64,000 nt of DNA from Ciona intestinalis. Taxonomy: Eukaryota; Chordata; Ascidiacea; Phlebobranchia; Cionidae. The notes under the pieces are model-generated. The model ran no database searches, had not been told where the DNA came from, and was given only the letters and a program-made list of their open reading frames with translations. Within the stretch, counting starts at the first letter, position 1, and each line of letters starts with the position of its first letter. Shown piece after piece: positions 29,901-39,600 of this stretch. The stretch covers positions 648,354-712,353 of the forward strand of contig NC_020173.2 of assembly GCF_000224145.3 (NCBI RefSeq), written 5' to 3'. The position numbers were made by a program, and so were the translations under genes.

Positions 29901-32900
29901 CCCGTGTGATAACGACTGTCGTTTTCCGTCCACGCGAGGATAAAGTAAGTTACATTCATTCAACTGTGTTTGCTCCATAAAATAATTTAGAATTTGTTTT
30001 TTCAAAACAGTGTTTTTTTATATTAACATAGGACCGACCGATTTAAATTGTATATACTGTTTTATAAAATAAATAAATAATTAGTTCTGTACTGAAGCAA
30101 TATTCCGCCGAGTTTTAAAGATTAGTAGAGGAGTAACTGTCAAATATTGAACGTTATTTTACTATATGTCGCAATTACTTACGGAGACGCTATTGTTGCC
30201 TTTTGTCAAGTAGATATCCACCCTATAATTATGAGTTGGGGCGAACGCTGGTCGGGGAGCAACGGCCGAATAACTCACGACAACTTCCGCCATTAGTTGC
30301 TCGTCATTGTCGTCGGTCACGTGGTTGGTGACGTAAAACGATGGACGTTGACTCTTGGTGTGGGACAGTGATAAGCCAAATAGAGAATGTTTCAAACCGA
30401 TCCCAAAAGACAAAGGTTCTAAAATAGGACACACTTTATAAACTTTGTAAATTGTCGTAAACACGGTTAGGAAATATAGAGTATGTGTTAGCGGTATTTG
30501 TCTTATATTACAGTAATATACATTGAAACATTACATAAAAAACGTTAAATTGATCAGAAATTGTAAACACAAATGAATAAATGAAGAAATGAATACACGT
30601 ACAAATAAACATGTTACCGTGAATCTAAGTAAACTAAATTGGAAAACAATAAAAATTGATAATTACGAACCAGAAGTACGGCATAGTATTGCCGACTTTG
30701 TAGCGCATGACACAGGCGTCCATTGAGAAGTATTAGTAAATAGAACAACACAAGTCAGTCCTGAGGTTGGTACGGGCGGTAGTGATTGGTGGGTGTATTG
30801 AAGTGGTTGCGTCACCGCCGAAGTCCAAACCGATGACGTTGTTTTTATACCAAGCCAAATGTGAGGAACTGCTTGACATATGGTTGTTGAATAAGGATAA
30901 ACGATAACGAATATACATACGGCCTATTTAAAACTTATCTGTAGGCATTTTATTTGGAAAGTAGTTAAAGCTTTTAGTTTAAATTAAATGTATACCAGGG
31001 TAAGGGTACATGAGTTGTAAACTTTACACGGTGAAGTGGACAGACGGGTGGTTCCTAACTTGTTTCGCCCGCTACTCAAAACTGAATAGTGGATCGTGGT
31101 TCACGACTTACTGTAAATTATAATCTCATTGTATAAGATGAACCTGTTGTTGAAAATGTATTTTCCACTGTTGACCCACAGTTTAAGAGCCTCTGGTATA
31201 AAACTAAAAACCAAACCTTTCGCCTGCTTCAAAAACTCCAACACGCCGGTGTTTTCCATGGAGTTCGCTGGAAGGAATAGTTCGGTATCTGAGTGTGAAG
31301 AACACGCGGATACGGCAGAGGACATTGATGATTCTGTTTGACTCGCTGATCCGGAGGACACGGAAATGAGACGAATGTGTGATGTTCCGAATCTGGTCCA
31401 ATCTATAAAGCATTTCTAATTACAAAATGTAAACAAATGATATATATATTAGGATGGGGGGAGGTCGGACACCTTTAGCACATAATATCTAAATATCGTG
31501 CTCGTGTTTTAAACAATTAACGGTCTATGGAAGGCGTGAGATTTGCGTTTTATACTTATTTGAATGTTCTTTGTTTACTAGTTAATGGGACGAAAATTAG
31601 AATAAAAGTTGTCCCATCTTTCCCCACCCCACTATATGTTAGTTCTTCCGTTTCATCTATATTTTCCGCTCATTTCTTTCACAGTTTTAAATTTAAAATG
31701 TTCTGTAATATTGAATATATATAGATTTTTTGCTCGTTAAAAAAAAACACAATGCGAAATAAATGTACTCCAATTAATAGTTGGTCATCCTTATTTCTGC
31801 TTTAATAATCGGCCACTAATACACTCGCTTGTAATTTTTGTTACTGCCTGCTTAAAAAAAACATACGCCACACAAATATTTTTGGTTAAAATACCCATTA
31901 AAAAAACTAGCTCTGAAAAAAAAACAGCATTTACCGTGTAGTTGTGTATCGATGTGGGAAGATGACAAAATAAATGAACTTGCGTTTTTATCTTCGTGCG
32001 TCAATACTTCACCCACTGATAGTTTGCCGTCTCCAATACTGAAAGAATGTCATTTAATTATTCTCGCGTTGCAAATCGATGGTTATAGCACCATTACGAT
32101 AAAAGTACTCTAACCACGGCTGTGTCATGTCACTCATGTGTCAAGCCCAAAACAAAACTATATACCGTAAGCCGCAACTTTAAATGAAAATGTTTCACCT
32201 TTTAACGAACATGTTGTCATATTCGAATGAAACGGTATTTGGAAACCATTTATGCTCTCGAATGTAAAAACAGCACGAGCCGTTTTTAGGAACATTTGTG
32301 TCACCAGAATAGAACGTTTCAGAGTTTTGTAGGTTAAACCGTCCCAACAGCAAACGTGGTGGTGTGGTAGTTGACCCGCAAACATATTCCTCTGTTATAT
32401 CTCCTGTCCACCAGTAGTCGGGCATGTAGCGGAGAGCGAACATACCAATATATTCAGGGTGGCGCTCAAGATACGGGCAAGATGTTAGGTGGAAATCAGA
32501 GGCTGAAAATTATATTCACTTTGTTATAAACATGTGTTCTATACGTAAATATTCTAACACAACAACTAATATAATCTTGTACACTAATTGTATTTCAACA
32601 ATATTAATTTAAAAGGGTGGGGGAAGGTGGGACACCTTTAGCTCATGATATTCAAAATTCCTGATAGATCATTAAACATTTAACAATGGTCTACGGAAGT
32701 TTTGAGGATACGGTTTTTTAATTTTTTAAATGTTCTTTGTTTACTACCAAATGGGAAGAGATAACAGAACGAAAACGTGTCCCATCTTCCCCCACCATAC
32801 TATATTACTTTAGAATTCTAACTTACCAATAGCGTTGGTTGTTTCCATTATATCAGTTTCCTGAAATACCCATCGCTTGTTTCTAACCCCGAATGACGTA

Positions 32901-33144
32901 ACTTGGTACACATCTAAAATCGGTCAGATTAAAAATAACGCGGATCAGCCATGGGTAATATCGAAAATCGGCATAAATGCTTTTACGCTTCAATGCGGTT
33001 TACAAACACATTGTTTCCATTAATTATACCTTCAAAGCAAAATACAAACGTAAATTTCGACTTACCCTCATTACGGCAAAGATCGTCAGAAATCGTGAAG
33101 TGCGTAAACGCTGCAATCACAACTAGCAAATATAAGATAATCAT
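1..33144 (-). CDS. Giant C-type lectin/pentraxin-module glycoprotein gene, 3' end outside window
   Basis: Reading splice sites by eye gives about 62 exons on the minus strand, from a signal-peptide exon at 33066-33144 down to an exon that runs off position 1. Coding length in the window is about 14.7 kb, or ~4,900 residues. Reading phase agrees at nearly every junction, which argues for one gene. I recognise a signal peptide, a C-type-lectin-like domain (30.7-31.4 kb), a pentraxin/LamG-like module (27.1-28.2 kb) and a second C-type-lectin-like domain (8.5-9.1 kb). The rest is rich in N-glycosylation sequons and beta-strand-like segments, many opening with a Cys-Gly followed by alternating hydrophobic residues. 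I see no convincing transmembrane span in the window. Lectin and pentraxin modules bind glycans or ligands outside the cell, so an extracellular recognition or matrix role is inferred. The family is not recognised. A polycystin/REJ-like receptor is possible if the unseen C-terminus has membrane spans. Confidence 0.8.
2987..5667 (-). CDS. Giant gene, exon 56: 2,681-bp single exon
   Basis: This uninterrupted open frame of about 893 residues is bounded by a TTCCTTACAG acceptor and a TTTTAG|GTAAAT donor. It is more than ten times the usual exon length in this gene. It is cysteine-rich and carries numerous N-x-S/T sequons. Cys-initiated hydrophobic strands recur (CVALYVGLQF, YGGYFFVSGLLYL, CGWVYLSWSF), so it may hold several copies of the unit that elsewhere is spread over small exons. 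Fusion by intron loss, for example through a retrotransposed message, is a possible explanation. No known domain is recognised. Confidence 0.78.
5724..8178 (-). CDS. Giant gene, exons 50-55
   Basis: Exons: 8014-8178, 7615-7718, 6808-6943, 6410-6537, 5916-6128, 5724-5860. Phases agree. Recurrent beta units appear at CGQNDAKVKVSF (8.1 kb) and CGSFVYVTVVIL (6.09 kb). Introns around 7.0-7.5 kb contain two SINE copies in opposite orientations. No named domain is recognised. Confidence 0.68.
7020..7135 (-). repeat. SINE fragment, Cics-1-like, reversed
   Basis: A complementary-strand piece of the SINE body (CCCAAGGACACATACGC) and head, about 60 bp from a copy in the opposite orientation. The pair could fold into a hairpin in the intron. 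Confidence 0.65.
7196..7503 (+). repeat. SINE, Cics-1-like, near full length
   Basis: The tRNA-like head (GCCGTGGCAAAGTGGTTAATG then a GGTAATGAATTCAAGGC B box) is followed by the family body (GTCCTTCGGCAAGACA) and tail (GGCACGAGGTGTATGAA-type, then TAAGTTACATTC). It lies in an intron of the giant gene, between exons 51 and 52. Confidence 0.75.
8484..9097 (-). CDS. Giant gene, exons 46-49: second C-type-lectin-like domain
   Basis: Exons: 9007-9097, 8843-8943, 8700-8786, 8484-8639, all in phase. Motifs follow the C-type lectin order: EHADDLCR then GYRLAILKDPAF (first cysteine and helix), RIWIGT (the WIGL core), YGDWLWQDGTEV, then EGWNNGQPNL followed by CGVILYQ, and finally GYVCYAQLYRLC. The GQPNL region lies where sugar and calcium ligands usually sit, but a clean EPN or QPD triplet is absent. 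Four canonical cysteines are present. Splitting one lectin domain over four small exons is notable. Confidence 0.82.
9145..12207 (-). CDS. Giant gene, exons 42-45, duplicated block
   Basis: Left copy: 10166-10262, 9825-10053, 9280-9471, 9145-9192. Right copy: 12111-12207, 11766-11994, 11225-11416, with the last exon lost in a gap. Both copies are open and in phase. Exon 43 holds CGLHPGYVTVVVHGD, one of the clearest Cys-Gly beta units. The copies differ at a few amino acids (for example WNF/WNS and CSV/CSG). The left copy joins in frame to the second lectin domain, so it is the copy most likely to be in the mature message. Confidence 0.65.
10622..11121. other. Assembly gap, 500 N
   Basis: Round-number gap. 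The sequence to its right (from 11122) repeats the sequence from 9177, so true gap content is uncertain. Confidence 0.95.
12460..15293 (-). CDS. Giant gene, exons 38-41, present in more than one copy
   Basis: The best copy of exon 38 is 14724-14938. A second, gap-truncated copy is 15118-15293. Exon 39 occurs at 14309-14417 and 12802-12910, exon 40 at 14144-14257 and 12637-12750, and exon 41 at 13967-14086, 12460-12578 and, truncated by a gap, from 10515. Exon 39 carries the unit HCGRMQLYIQVSSS. Exon 41 at 13967-14086 has one extra base compared with the other copies, which shifts the frame into a TAA. Copies differ by scattered substitutions and small intron indels. Only one set can be used in a single transcript, and which set is real depends on whether the blocks are alleles or true duplications. 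Confidence 0.6.
13058..13857. other. Assembly gap, 800 N
   Basis: The sequence to its right (from 13858) repeats the sequence from 12351. A lone N at 13027 and about 30 unmatched bases precede the gap. Confidence 0.95.
15068..15117. other. Assembly gap, 50 N
   Basis: The flanks repeat each other: 14763-15067 matches 15118-15471. Confidence 0.95.
15713..19360 (-). CDS. Giant gene, exons 31-37, including a GC-AG intron
   Basis: Exons: 19116-19360, 18771-19006, 18581-18660, 17875-18378, 17028-17782, 16177-16604, 15713-16005. Phases agree throughout. The exon at 18771 ends AAAG|GCAAGC: a GC donor restores the frame to the next exon, whereas the nearby GT donor would create a stop. The exon at 17028 is long (755 bp) and the one at 17875 is 504 bp. 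Beta units seen here include CYVGVWID and CGRPVILNMK. The segment around 17.3 kb (paired cysteines then ITWTLDSES) faintly recalls REJ or PKD-type domains, but I would not assign it. Confidence 0.7.
19651..23761 (-). CDS. Giant gene, exons 19-30
   Basis: Exons: 23680-23761, 23323-23431, 23155-23254, 22633-22831, 22270-22509, 22103-22211, 21909-22047, 21513-21712, 21056-21229, 20591-20935, 20165-20407, 19651-19773. All junctions keep one frame. The segment is extracellular in character (Ser/Thr-rich, scattered cysteines). Recurrent Cys-initiated hydrophobic strands occur, for example CISPLYVVAYI at about 21.6 kb and CGIIYLIAEM at about 20.67 kb. No named domain is recognised. These are probably repeats of a beta-sandwich unit of roughly 130-200 residues, which is inference. 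Confidence 0.68.
24074..26587 (-). CDS. Giant gene, exons 12-18
   Basis: Exons: 26424-26587, 25910-26086, 25263-25392, about 25017-25198, 24724-24904, 24362-24443, 24074-24229. Phases agree across the group. No known domain is visible. The sequence is threonine/serine-rich with glycosylation sequons, and the exon at 24724 ends in the recurrent unit CGPIYAILE. The exon near 25.1 kb is ambiguous at its 3' end: the obvious CTAG|GTCC site would include an in-frame TAG, so a donor a few bases earlier (after IIPKM or IIPKMW) fits the phase of the next exon better. The donor of the 26424 exon lies about 12 bp from the end of a MITE. Confidence 0.65.
25590..25801 (+). repeat. SINE, 5'-truncated
   Basis: Starts at the ACCATTGTGGGCGTATGTG body segment and keeps the tail through TAAGTTACATTCATTCA. 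The tRNA head is missing. Intron of the giant gene. Confidence 0.75.
26211..26411. mobile_element. MITE, diverged copy
   Basis: Member of a family of about 200-bp elements. The left end is like TAGTAGGGTGGGG-AAGATGGGACACC, the right end is its complement, and the interior has TTTATAATTCTTTGAATG and TGTTTACTACCAAATGGGA. This copy keeps the inner ACTACCAAATGGGA and the right end but is otherwise worn. It ends 12 bp from a splice donor of the giant gene. Confidence 0.7.
26649..26888 (+). repeat. SINE with a variant tRNA head
   Basis: The head reads GCGTCAGGACAGTTGGTTAG and then GGTCCTGGGTTCAAGGC, a different tRNA-like start from the other copies. The body is shortened and the tail is typical, ending CATTCATTCA. 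Confidence 0.7.
27061..28812 (-). CDS. Giant gene, exons 8-11: pentraxin/LamG-like module
   Basis: Exons: 28645-28812, 28019-28192, 27476-27680, 27061-27351, with phases 0-0-0-1. Exon 8 carries one of the Cys-Gly beta units (WLCGQDVNMQ). Exons 9-11 together look like a concanavalin-type jelly roll. Exon 9 opens LSFPGPS and has a WTMCIHIKL strand. Exon 10 has QWYRICLVRE then TYVDGKRD, the usual tryptophan-cysteine strand followed by YVDG. Exon 11 has AELQVWSVALEVAEIQ, a cysteine, then VISWNL, the closing pattern of pentraxins. In that family the fold binds ligand through calcium. I did not check calcium ligands residue by residue. The module is inferred from motif order only. Confidence 0.7.
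27800..27994. mobile_element. MITE in the giant gene, pentraxin intron
   Basis: Full-length family member with both inverted ends. Its right end lies about 25 bp from the donor of exon 9 (28019). Confidence 0.8.
28318..28437 (+). repeat. Degenerate SINE tail
   Basis: Only scattered tail motifs remain (CCTGTGGTATA, CAACTGTCGTTG, ACATTCATTCG). Probably an old copy. Confidence 0.4.
28930..29124. mobile_element. MITE
   Basis: Full length: starts TAGTAGAGTGGG and ends CCCCACACTACTATA. A SINE head follows about 12 bp later. Confidence 0.8.
29136..29962 (+). repeat. SINE head and tail separated by a 500-N gap
   Basis: A clean head (GGCGCCGTGGCATAGTGGTT) runs to 29214, then a gap, then the body and tail from 29715 to CATTCATTCA. 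The body restarts at GCTCGTCGCTGC, which repeats the sequence just before the gap, so either two copies are present or the gap closes to almost nothing. Confidence 0.75.
29215..29714. other. Assembly gap, 500 N, within a SINE
   Basis: Intron of the giant gene. Both sides are SINE sequence. Confidence 0.95.
30183..33144 (-). CDS. Giant gene, exons 1-7: signal peptide and first C-type-lectin-like domain
   Basis: Exons: 33066-33144, 32827-32913, 32199-32502, 31935-32038, 31112-31402, 30671-30923, 30183-30418. Exon 1 starts at an ATG at 33144. It encodes a hydrophobic leader (MIILYLLVVIAAFTHF) followed by an acidic, cysteine-bearing start of the mature protein. Exon 5 has an ANSMEN-VLEFL stretch typical of the lectin alpha-2 region. 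Exon 6 reads WLGIK, then tryptophans, then three cysteines ending ILC, which is the core of a C-type-lectin fold. I do not see an EPN or QPD sugar-specificity motif, so carbohydrate binding is not assured. The exon 5 donor (GTAAGT at 31111) leaves one base over, whereas exon 6 seems to begin in phase 0, so either a small exon is missing or one site is wrong. Exons 6, 7 and 8 join cleanly. Confidence 0.72.
31449..31636. mobile_element. MITE
   Basis: Full-length family member between exons 4 and 5 of the giant gene, with its left end diverged (AGGATGGGGGGAGG). Confidence 0.75.
32611..32804. mobile_element. MITE
   Basis: Full-length copy in intron 2 of the giant gene. It ends CCCCCACCATACTATA, about 22 bp from the donor of exon 2. 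Confidence 0.8.
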
Positions 33145-33625
33145 TTTTAAAGATGCAACATAACGGGTGCTATATAGCAGCTAATTTATGGATGAGTTTC
33201 AACAAAATGAAATTTTATAACAAAAAGATATTGCTTTTTTACAAGTACAATGAAATTATTTATTCATGAGTAAGGACAAAAGATGTATCGATGCTATTGT
33301 GCTTTATTGTGTTAAGCAACGTAAGTGATAATTTTGACTTTATTTTTTGTATCCAACGGTTCAAATGTATGAAAACATGACTGTAATCTAACGTTTCTCT
33401 GGGGGAGTTGTGGGTGTATTAGAAATTACGTGTGTTGTGTAGATAATAATGACGTGTGACACATTGCAGTAATTCAGATTTTAGATGGCGTCTCTTTACT
33501 GTGTATACGTGATCGAAGCGCAGGGCAAAATGGCGATCGTGACGAACGTCTATAGAGAAGGATGCCGCTGGCGATAATTGCGAGAAGGAAACGCAGTTTA
33601 CGTTAAGATAGACAACAAACTAAAG
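33145..33625. other. Intergenic gap between the giant gene start and the ICE2 end
   Basis: These 481 bases lie upstream of the giant gene's signal-peptide exon and downstream of the ICE2 stop. AATAAA on the minus strand, a possible ICE2 polyadenylation signal, can be read near 33302 and 33339. The promoter of the giant gene must lie here or in untranslated exons. No TATA box could be assigned with confidence. Confidence 0.5.
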
Positions 33626-36600
33626 CTAGCGATCAATTCGCCCGACGGCCATGTCGTGTAATTTCTTTGCCTTTTTCGCCTTTTTCTTTTTTTTCTTGGT
33701 AGAAGGACTGACTTTTTCGCCCCCATTCTCTCGCCCTGCACAATCAAAAGTCCCAGGAAGATGGTTTGCTTTCTCTTGCCAAGGAAGCTGCTTCATTAGG
33801 TCGAGAGACACATATGGTATATTGTTCACTGTACAAGCCACAAAACGGCCAGGGTTTCCATATTCCTTTTGTAAGTCGTACAGAACCCTGGTAAAGCATA
33901 AAAACAAATGACTGCTGGCTTACAGGTTTTCTAAATATTGATTAACCCACAAGACTAAGTACATTAAAATACAGAAAATAATGCAACTATTGTTTCTAAA
34001 GCTTTCTAAAAATGGTATAAGTAAAAACAATTGAAAAACTTGGTGCTAAAAAATAACCACTGAAGGCCTGTAATGCCACCCAATTAAAACCTTTGTTGTT
34101 TCATAAATATAACATAACACCCATTGCTAATTACAACAGAAATATATTACTGTGGGGTAAGATGGGACACCTTTAACACCTAATATCCTAAACGTGTTTC
34201 AAACAATTAAAATGGTCTATAGGAGTCATGAGGATACGGTTTTATAATTCCTTAAATGTTCTTTGTTTTTACGACCAAATGGGATCAGAAAAAAAAGAAT
34301 AAAATAGTGTCCCATATTTCCCGCCCACTGTACATGAACTCAATATCTACATTCTGTCATTTAGATTTGACATTCCAGTTCTTGTAATGATTTCTCTGGA
34401 TCCAGCTTTGTGGCAAATAAGGAAAGTTCCAGGGTTGAAACTTGTAGAGGAGAGTTTTTGGAACAGAACATTTAACAGTTTGACTGCCAACTTCTCACTG
34501 TGAATTAATCAAGTTTTAATTAAAGGTATTGCATGTCAATAGTCTGAAGGTGCTGCTTATTTTAAATGAGTGGCAATAGTTTGGTTGAAAAGTAATTTTG
34601 GTCAGTTATTTTAAAAAAGTTGATCAGTATTTAAATCCACCAAAAGGGGTAAAATTTTAGTAATATTTTTTTTGTAACTTAAGTAATATTTTCCGGCCAC
34701 CAGGAATAAAGTAAGTTACATTTATTCATTGTATTAACATGAAATAATTGGACAAAAACACTAACTTGAACCCTGTGACATTGTATGCAGGTGCTAAGTC
34801 TTTGAGATCAGTCAGAACATCACAACACATAATCTTATCAGTAGATGGAGCAATGCGACCTGATGAAAATATTTGTGATGATAACACAGCTAGATATCAT
34901 ATTTACCAAATTAAAATTAACACTGTTTTCTTTAACATAAAAATAGAATATATAACAGCCTTACATCTTAATATTGAGGTTGGTTTGGGACGAAACATGA
35001 GATGTATCCACTCAGTTGAAACATCACTCAGCGTGAGTTGTTCATATCCAAGTTCAGGTTGATATTCTAACTTGCTACGAATCACAACATTACTCTCATA
35101 TAAGGATTTCTGAAAATTGAAATATATGATGTAAAAATTACTACTAAATAATTGAATGGTATATGTAGGTATGCAGTAGAAGATGTAATTCATAAAAAAA
35201 CAGATGATTTTATCCTGTGTTTATAAACCTGTTTTTTGAGTGCTAAGATAACTGTGAACCATGTTTCAACCACCCATATTATAAATGATCACAACATGTT
35301 TAGCACCATACAGTGCTGGTAACAACAGATGTTAAGGTGTAACGGTCACGCCTTTTATCTAAAACATTATTTCTTTATATTTTATCAATAAGCGTGTTGT
35401 AACAACCGTTGTTTTACCGTTACTACCTATGTTTTCGCTTTTTAAACTCTTTCGTTCATTTTTTTTGTTATCGTGACCAAAAAGACGAAATAAATTTCAT
35501 TCATTTATGTTATAACACAAGTGTTCTATTTCATATACCCTAAAGTTATGAATTTTGTAGTTTTTTTTATATGACTACTGAATTACAGCAGTGACCATTT
35601 GCTATCTTTCCCAAGTATACACATGCTTACACACTGTTTGTACCATCAACATCAACCTTGACCTAGTATTCGATAGTTATGCAACAAGCCATCCAATCAT
35701 AGTGCTATGGTGCAAGACTGTATTTATATACAGCCCATACAAAAAGTAACACCACAGACAAGGATAAACCAAATACATATATAGCCAACTTACGTTCTGC
35801 CCAACAGACATCTTTCCATGTATTGTACCACGAATTAGAACTCTGATGTCACCAAACAACCACAAACTGTAGAAACAAACTTGTCCATCTGATCTTGTCT
35901 GAAGTTCTTCTTTATCAAGAAACTGAACTGGTGGCAATCTTAAAATATTTGAAAAAAAAAGGATTAAAAATAATTGAAAGATTAAAATAAAGCAAAAACT
36001 ATGAAGCACTAAATGATTCAGATTTATCCTTGAATTTATAACACAATTTTTGTTTTTATATACCTCCTAGCTCCTACATACTTCTGGGGTAGGCCTACCA
36101 TGTATGTAACAGAGTGGGTGATTGATTTTTCAACGGCAATTCAGACAACCCATTAGTGGCCACCAGGTTTAAGCAATTAACATTAAGTATTTTCCCATGG
36201 AAACAAACATCCACGATGGCAAATAAATCTTTTTCCTTTGGTTACAATGTGAATGCTCCATCAACTGTGCAACGCCATAACTAAATTATCATAAATTGGG
36301 CATTTTTAACACGTATATATTAAGGCCTTGTAAGATGGGATAATATTTCATACTCTTTTAACATGACATTTTGTAGTAAACAAAGACTTACTTTGGTACA
36401 CTTTAAATATTCTTTAAAGTGTATTCTTTAAAGAATATTTAAAGAATTATAAAATTTAGTTCTAAAAAAGCATTGTTAATTGTTTATAATACAATCAAAA
36501 ATTACTTTAAACTTACTTACTTTACTTTTTATCCTCGCGTGGCCGGAAAACGACAGTCGTTATTACACGGGTTTAACACCTCGTGCCATATGTTACTTTG

Positions 36601-39600
36601 TGGGTGATTATTTTTTTGGGATTATTTCATTTTTTTATTTATGGCTGATAACTTGGCCACCCCATTAGTAACCACTGGGTTGGACAATTGTCGTTAAGTG
36701 TCTTGCCCNNNNNNNNNNNNNNNNNNNNNNNNNNNNNNNNNNNNNNNNNNNNNNNNNNNNNNNNNNNNNNNNNNNNNNNNNNNNNNNNNNNNNNNNNNNN
36801 NNNNNNNNNNNNNNNNNNNNNNNNNNNNNNNNNNNNNNNNNNNNNNNNNNNNNNNNNNNCGTGGATGGAGTTTTGGGAGTGGATGAAACTAAAGATTCAT
36901 TTTTCAGTGTATATTTTGTCATCTCAGATTGTTTCTTCTTCGTTTTACTTCTAGAAGTTATGGTAAACAGTTCATTATCTTCTGAGCTATTGCTGGCTTC
37001 TAAATTCTCACTATCACTGGAAGAGGTTTCTAGTGCGGACTGACTCATACTTTTCCTGCCAGATCTGGCAATAGTTGTTTTGGACTGTTTTTGCATCACA
37101 GAAGATTTTGACTTTCTAGTTTTTATTTTAGAAGTTGATTCTTTGGTGTCTACACATGTGCCGAGGATAGTAGAAGCTGCTGGCGATTCTTTGATGACTT
37201 TTTGAATTCCTGATCCGAATATTGGAGACTCTGACATCCCGTAAGTGAGGCCGAGTCCACTCCCAGCATGAGTTGTTGTTGAAAGAGGAGAATTATCTTC
37301 ATCATCTGTGTCCATCACAAGACAATCATCCGAGTCTTCATCTTTGATCTGAGACGACTCTGTCACCATTGCTTCTTCTAAATACATAGAGAAAAAATGA
37401 TATTTGTTTTCATTAAACACGAATGTAACTTACTTTACCCTCGCATAGCCGGAAAACGACAGTCGTTATCGCACGGGTTTAACACCTCGTGCCAGCTTAC
37501 GAGTTACCATGTATGTTACTTTGTGGGTGATTATTTTTTTTGGATTTTGTTCATGTATGGCTGATAATTTGGACAACCCATTAGTGACTACTGGGTTGGA
37601 GCAATTGCCGCCAAATGTCATACCCAAGGACACATACGCCCACAATGATAGCAGCGTCGAGCCTTAAACCCATTACCTCTGGGTTACAGGCAGGCGCGCT
37701 AACCACTATGCTACGGTGCCAGGCATGCCAAACACACGTTTATACTATCAGCTGGGTAAAAATATATTGATGAAACAACCCAACCTTGACATAAGATTTA
37801 AAAAAAAATAAATATGCCACATATATGACAGAAAGTTTATACTTAAAGTAAATAATAAAAATCCTTTAAAAATTTGGGTTAATTCTGACTAATGTAAAAC
37901 CTAAGACAGTCCAGCAATATAAAAATAGAAACAAACACAAACATATTTATTAGACATAGAGATAATATGGAAAAAAATAGTTAGACGTTTACCTTGATAA
38001 TAATTAAACATAAATAACTTGTTTGTCTGCTAGGTATAGCGACCACGCTTTTTTTTCTTCCAATTAAATATGTTTTTACCTGTGTGTGTTTTAACAACTG
38101 TGGTTTTAAATATTTTTTTCAATCTTAGCTGCTGTAATTGAACAGACAAATACAGTAATTTTTATATTTAAAACAAGTATTTGGTTTATTAAGAACTACA
38201 AAAAGAAAATAAATTCTTACCAGAATCTGTATTTGTTGAATGTTTTTGAACCCAAGATGTCCTTGTTGGTTTACTGGATGTGACAACTGCTTTCTGTGAT
38301 GAACTTGATTGGAATTGACTGAAGGTATTTTGCCACACATCCGTGTTAACTGGTGCTGACTATGGAGAAAATTTGTGCATAAGTTTTGGGAAGATTGTAT
38401 TGTTTTAGTTGTCTACTAGATCTTTTTATCTAAATGAATATTAATGATTTAAATATACATTTGAATATTATTATGGTTCACTCCACACATAGTAATCGGC
38501 TAACAGCGTACATCCCACTGGGATGATCCCAGGCATATCATACAGTTGGACCTCACTTTTACAGCATAAAAAAAAACAAAAAAAAACAAGACACAAAAAA
38601 TAATATACTGTGGGGGGGGGAAGATGGGACACTTTTTCTATTTTCCCCTTCATTCCATTTTCTCGTCCAATTAGTAAGTAAACAAATAACATTCAAAGAA
38701 TTATAAAACCGTATAGACTCCAATAGACCATTGTTAACACAATCAGGATATTTGGATATAATGTGCTAAAGGTGTCCCATTTGTCCCTACTCTACTATAC
38801 AATATTGGTCCCATAACTCACCAAAAAACTCAGTTTAGTTGGTTGCGACTTTTCGACTTTTGGTATTTCTTTGGTTTCCACTCCTTGCTTCCGGTTCCTC
38901 CTGGAATTTCTGGTCGGATTCTTTTTCTTCTTATCATTTGCTCCATCAAGCTGGGGGATGGGAAGATCAAAATAATCTTCATCATCGATTGTAAGTCCGC
39001 ATCCATCACTGTCAACGTCGGAAAACTCTGGAGGAGATGCTGCTGGAAATAAAGATCTTAGTAAATAAATATTTTATATGTTGCAGAAGTAAATCAAATT
39101 TATCTATTTGGTAAGTTGTCAAGAATACATAGAGCAATGGAGGATACACACATGGTGGATTATGCTCAATTAGCCATATGTTTATGGGCACCAAACCTGG
39201 TGTGGCAGGGTAGGCAGGCATAACTGATTTTTGAACTGCATTAACCAGTAAACATTGGCACCAAATAACTGGACCAAAAAGGAATGCACGTCTAACTATT
39301 TCTGCTTCCGTTGTATTTAAAAAAAATGGCACCTATGCATATGGTATGTTGGACATAAAAATACTGCAAACATATAAATTAAATGTTTAGTTACAATAGA
39401 ACAGCCAGGTAGAGAGTTGGCATGGCGCTTTTATACTTCTTAGTAAGATCTAGTTTCGGTTTTTAGTTAAGCATAAAGAGGAATGTCTTGACTTATTTCC
39501 TAATTTATTCTGTTTATGCATTTTACATTTACATGGTTTAAGCTTTATGTAGTTAAAAACACCAAACACTGATCATAAAAATCTAAGTAAAAAATTACTA

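Noticed and set aside
1..33144. Identification as a Ciona self-sterility (Themis) receptor
   Set aside because: Those are polycystin-like with REJ and membrane domains. I see neither here, although the C-terminus is outside the window.
33651..33911. Plus-strand frame starting MSCNFFAFFAFFFFF
   Set aside because: It is the antisense shadow of the lysine-rich tail of the ICE2 orthologue.
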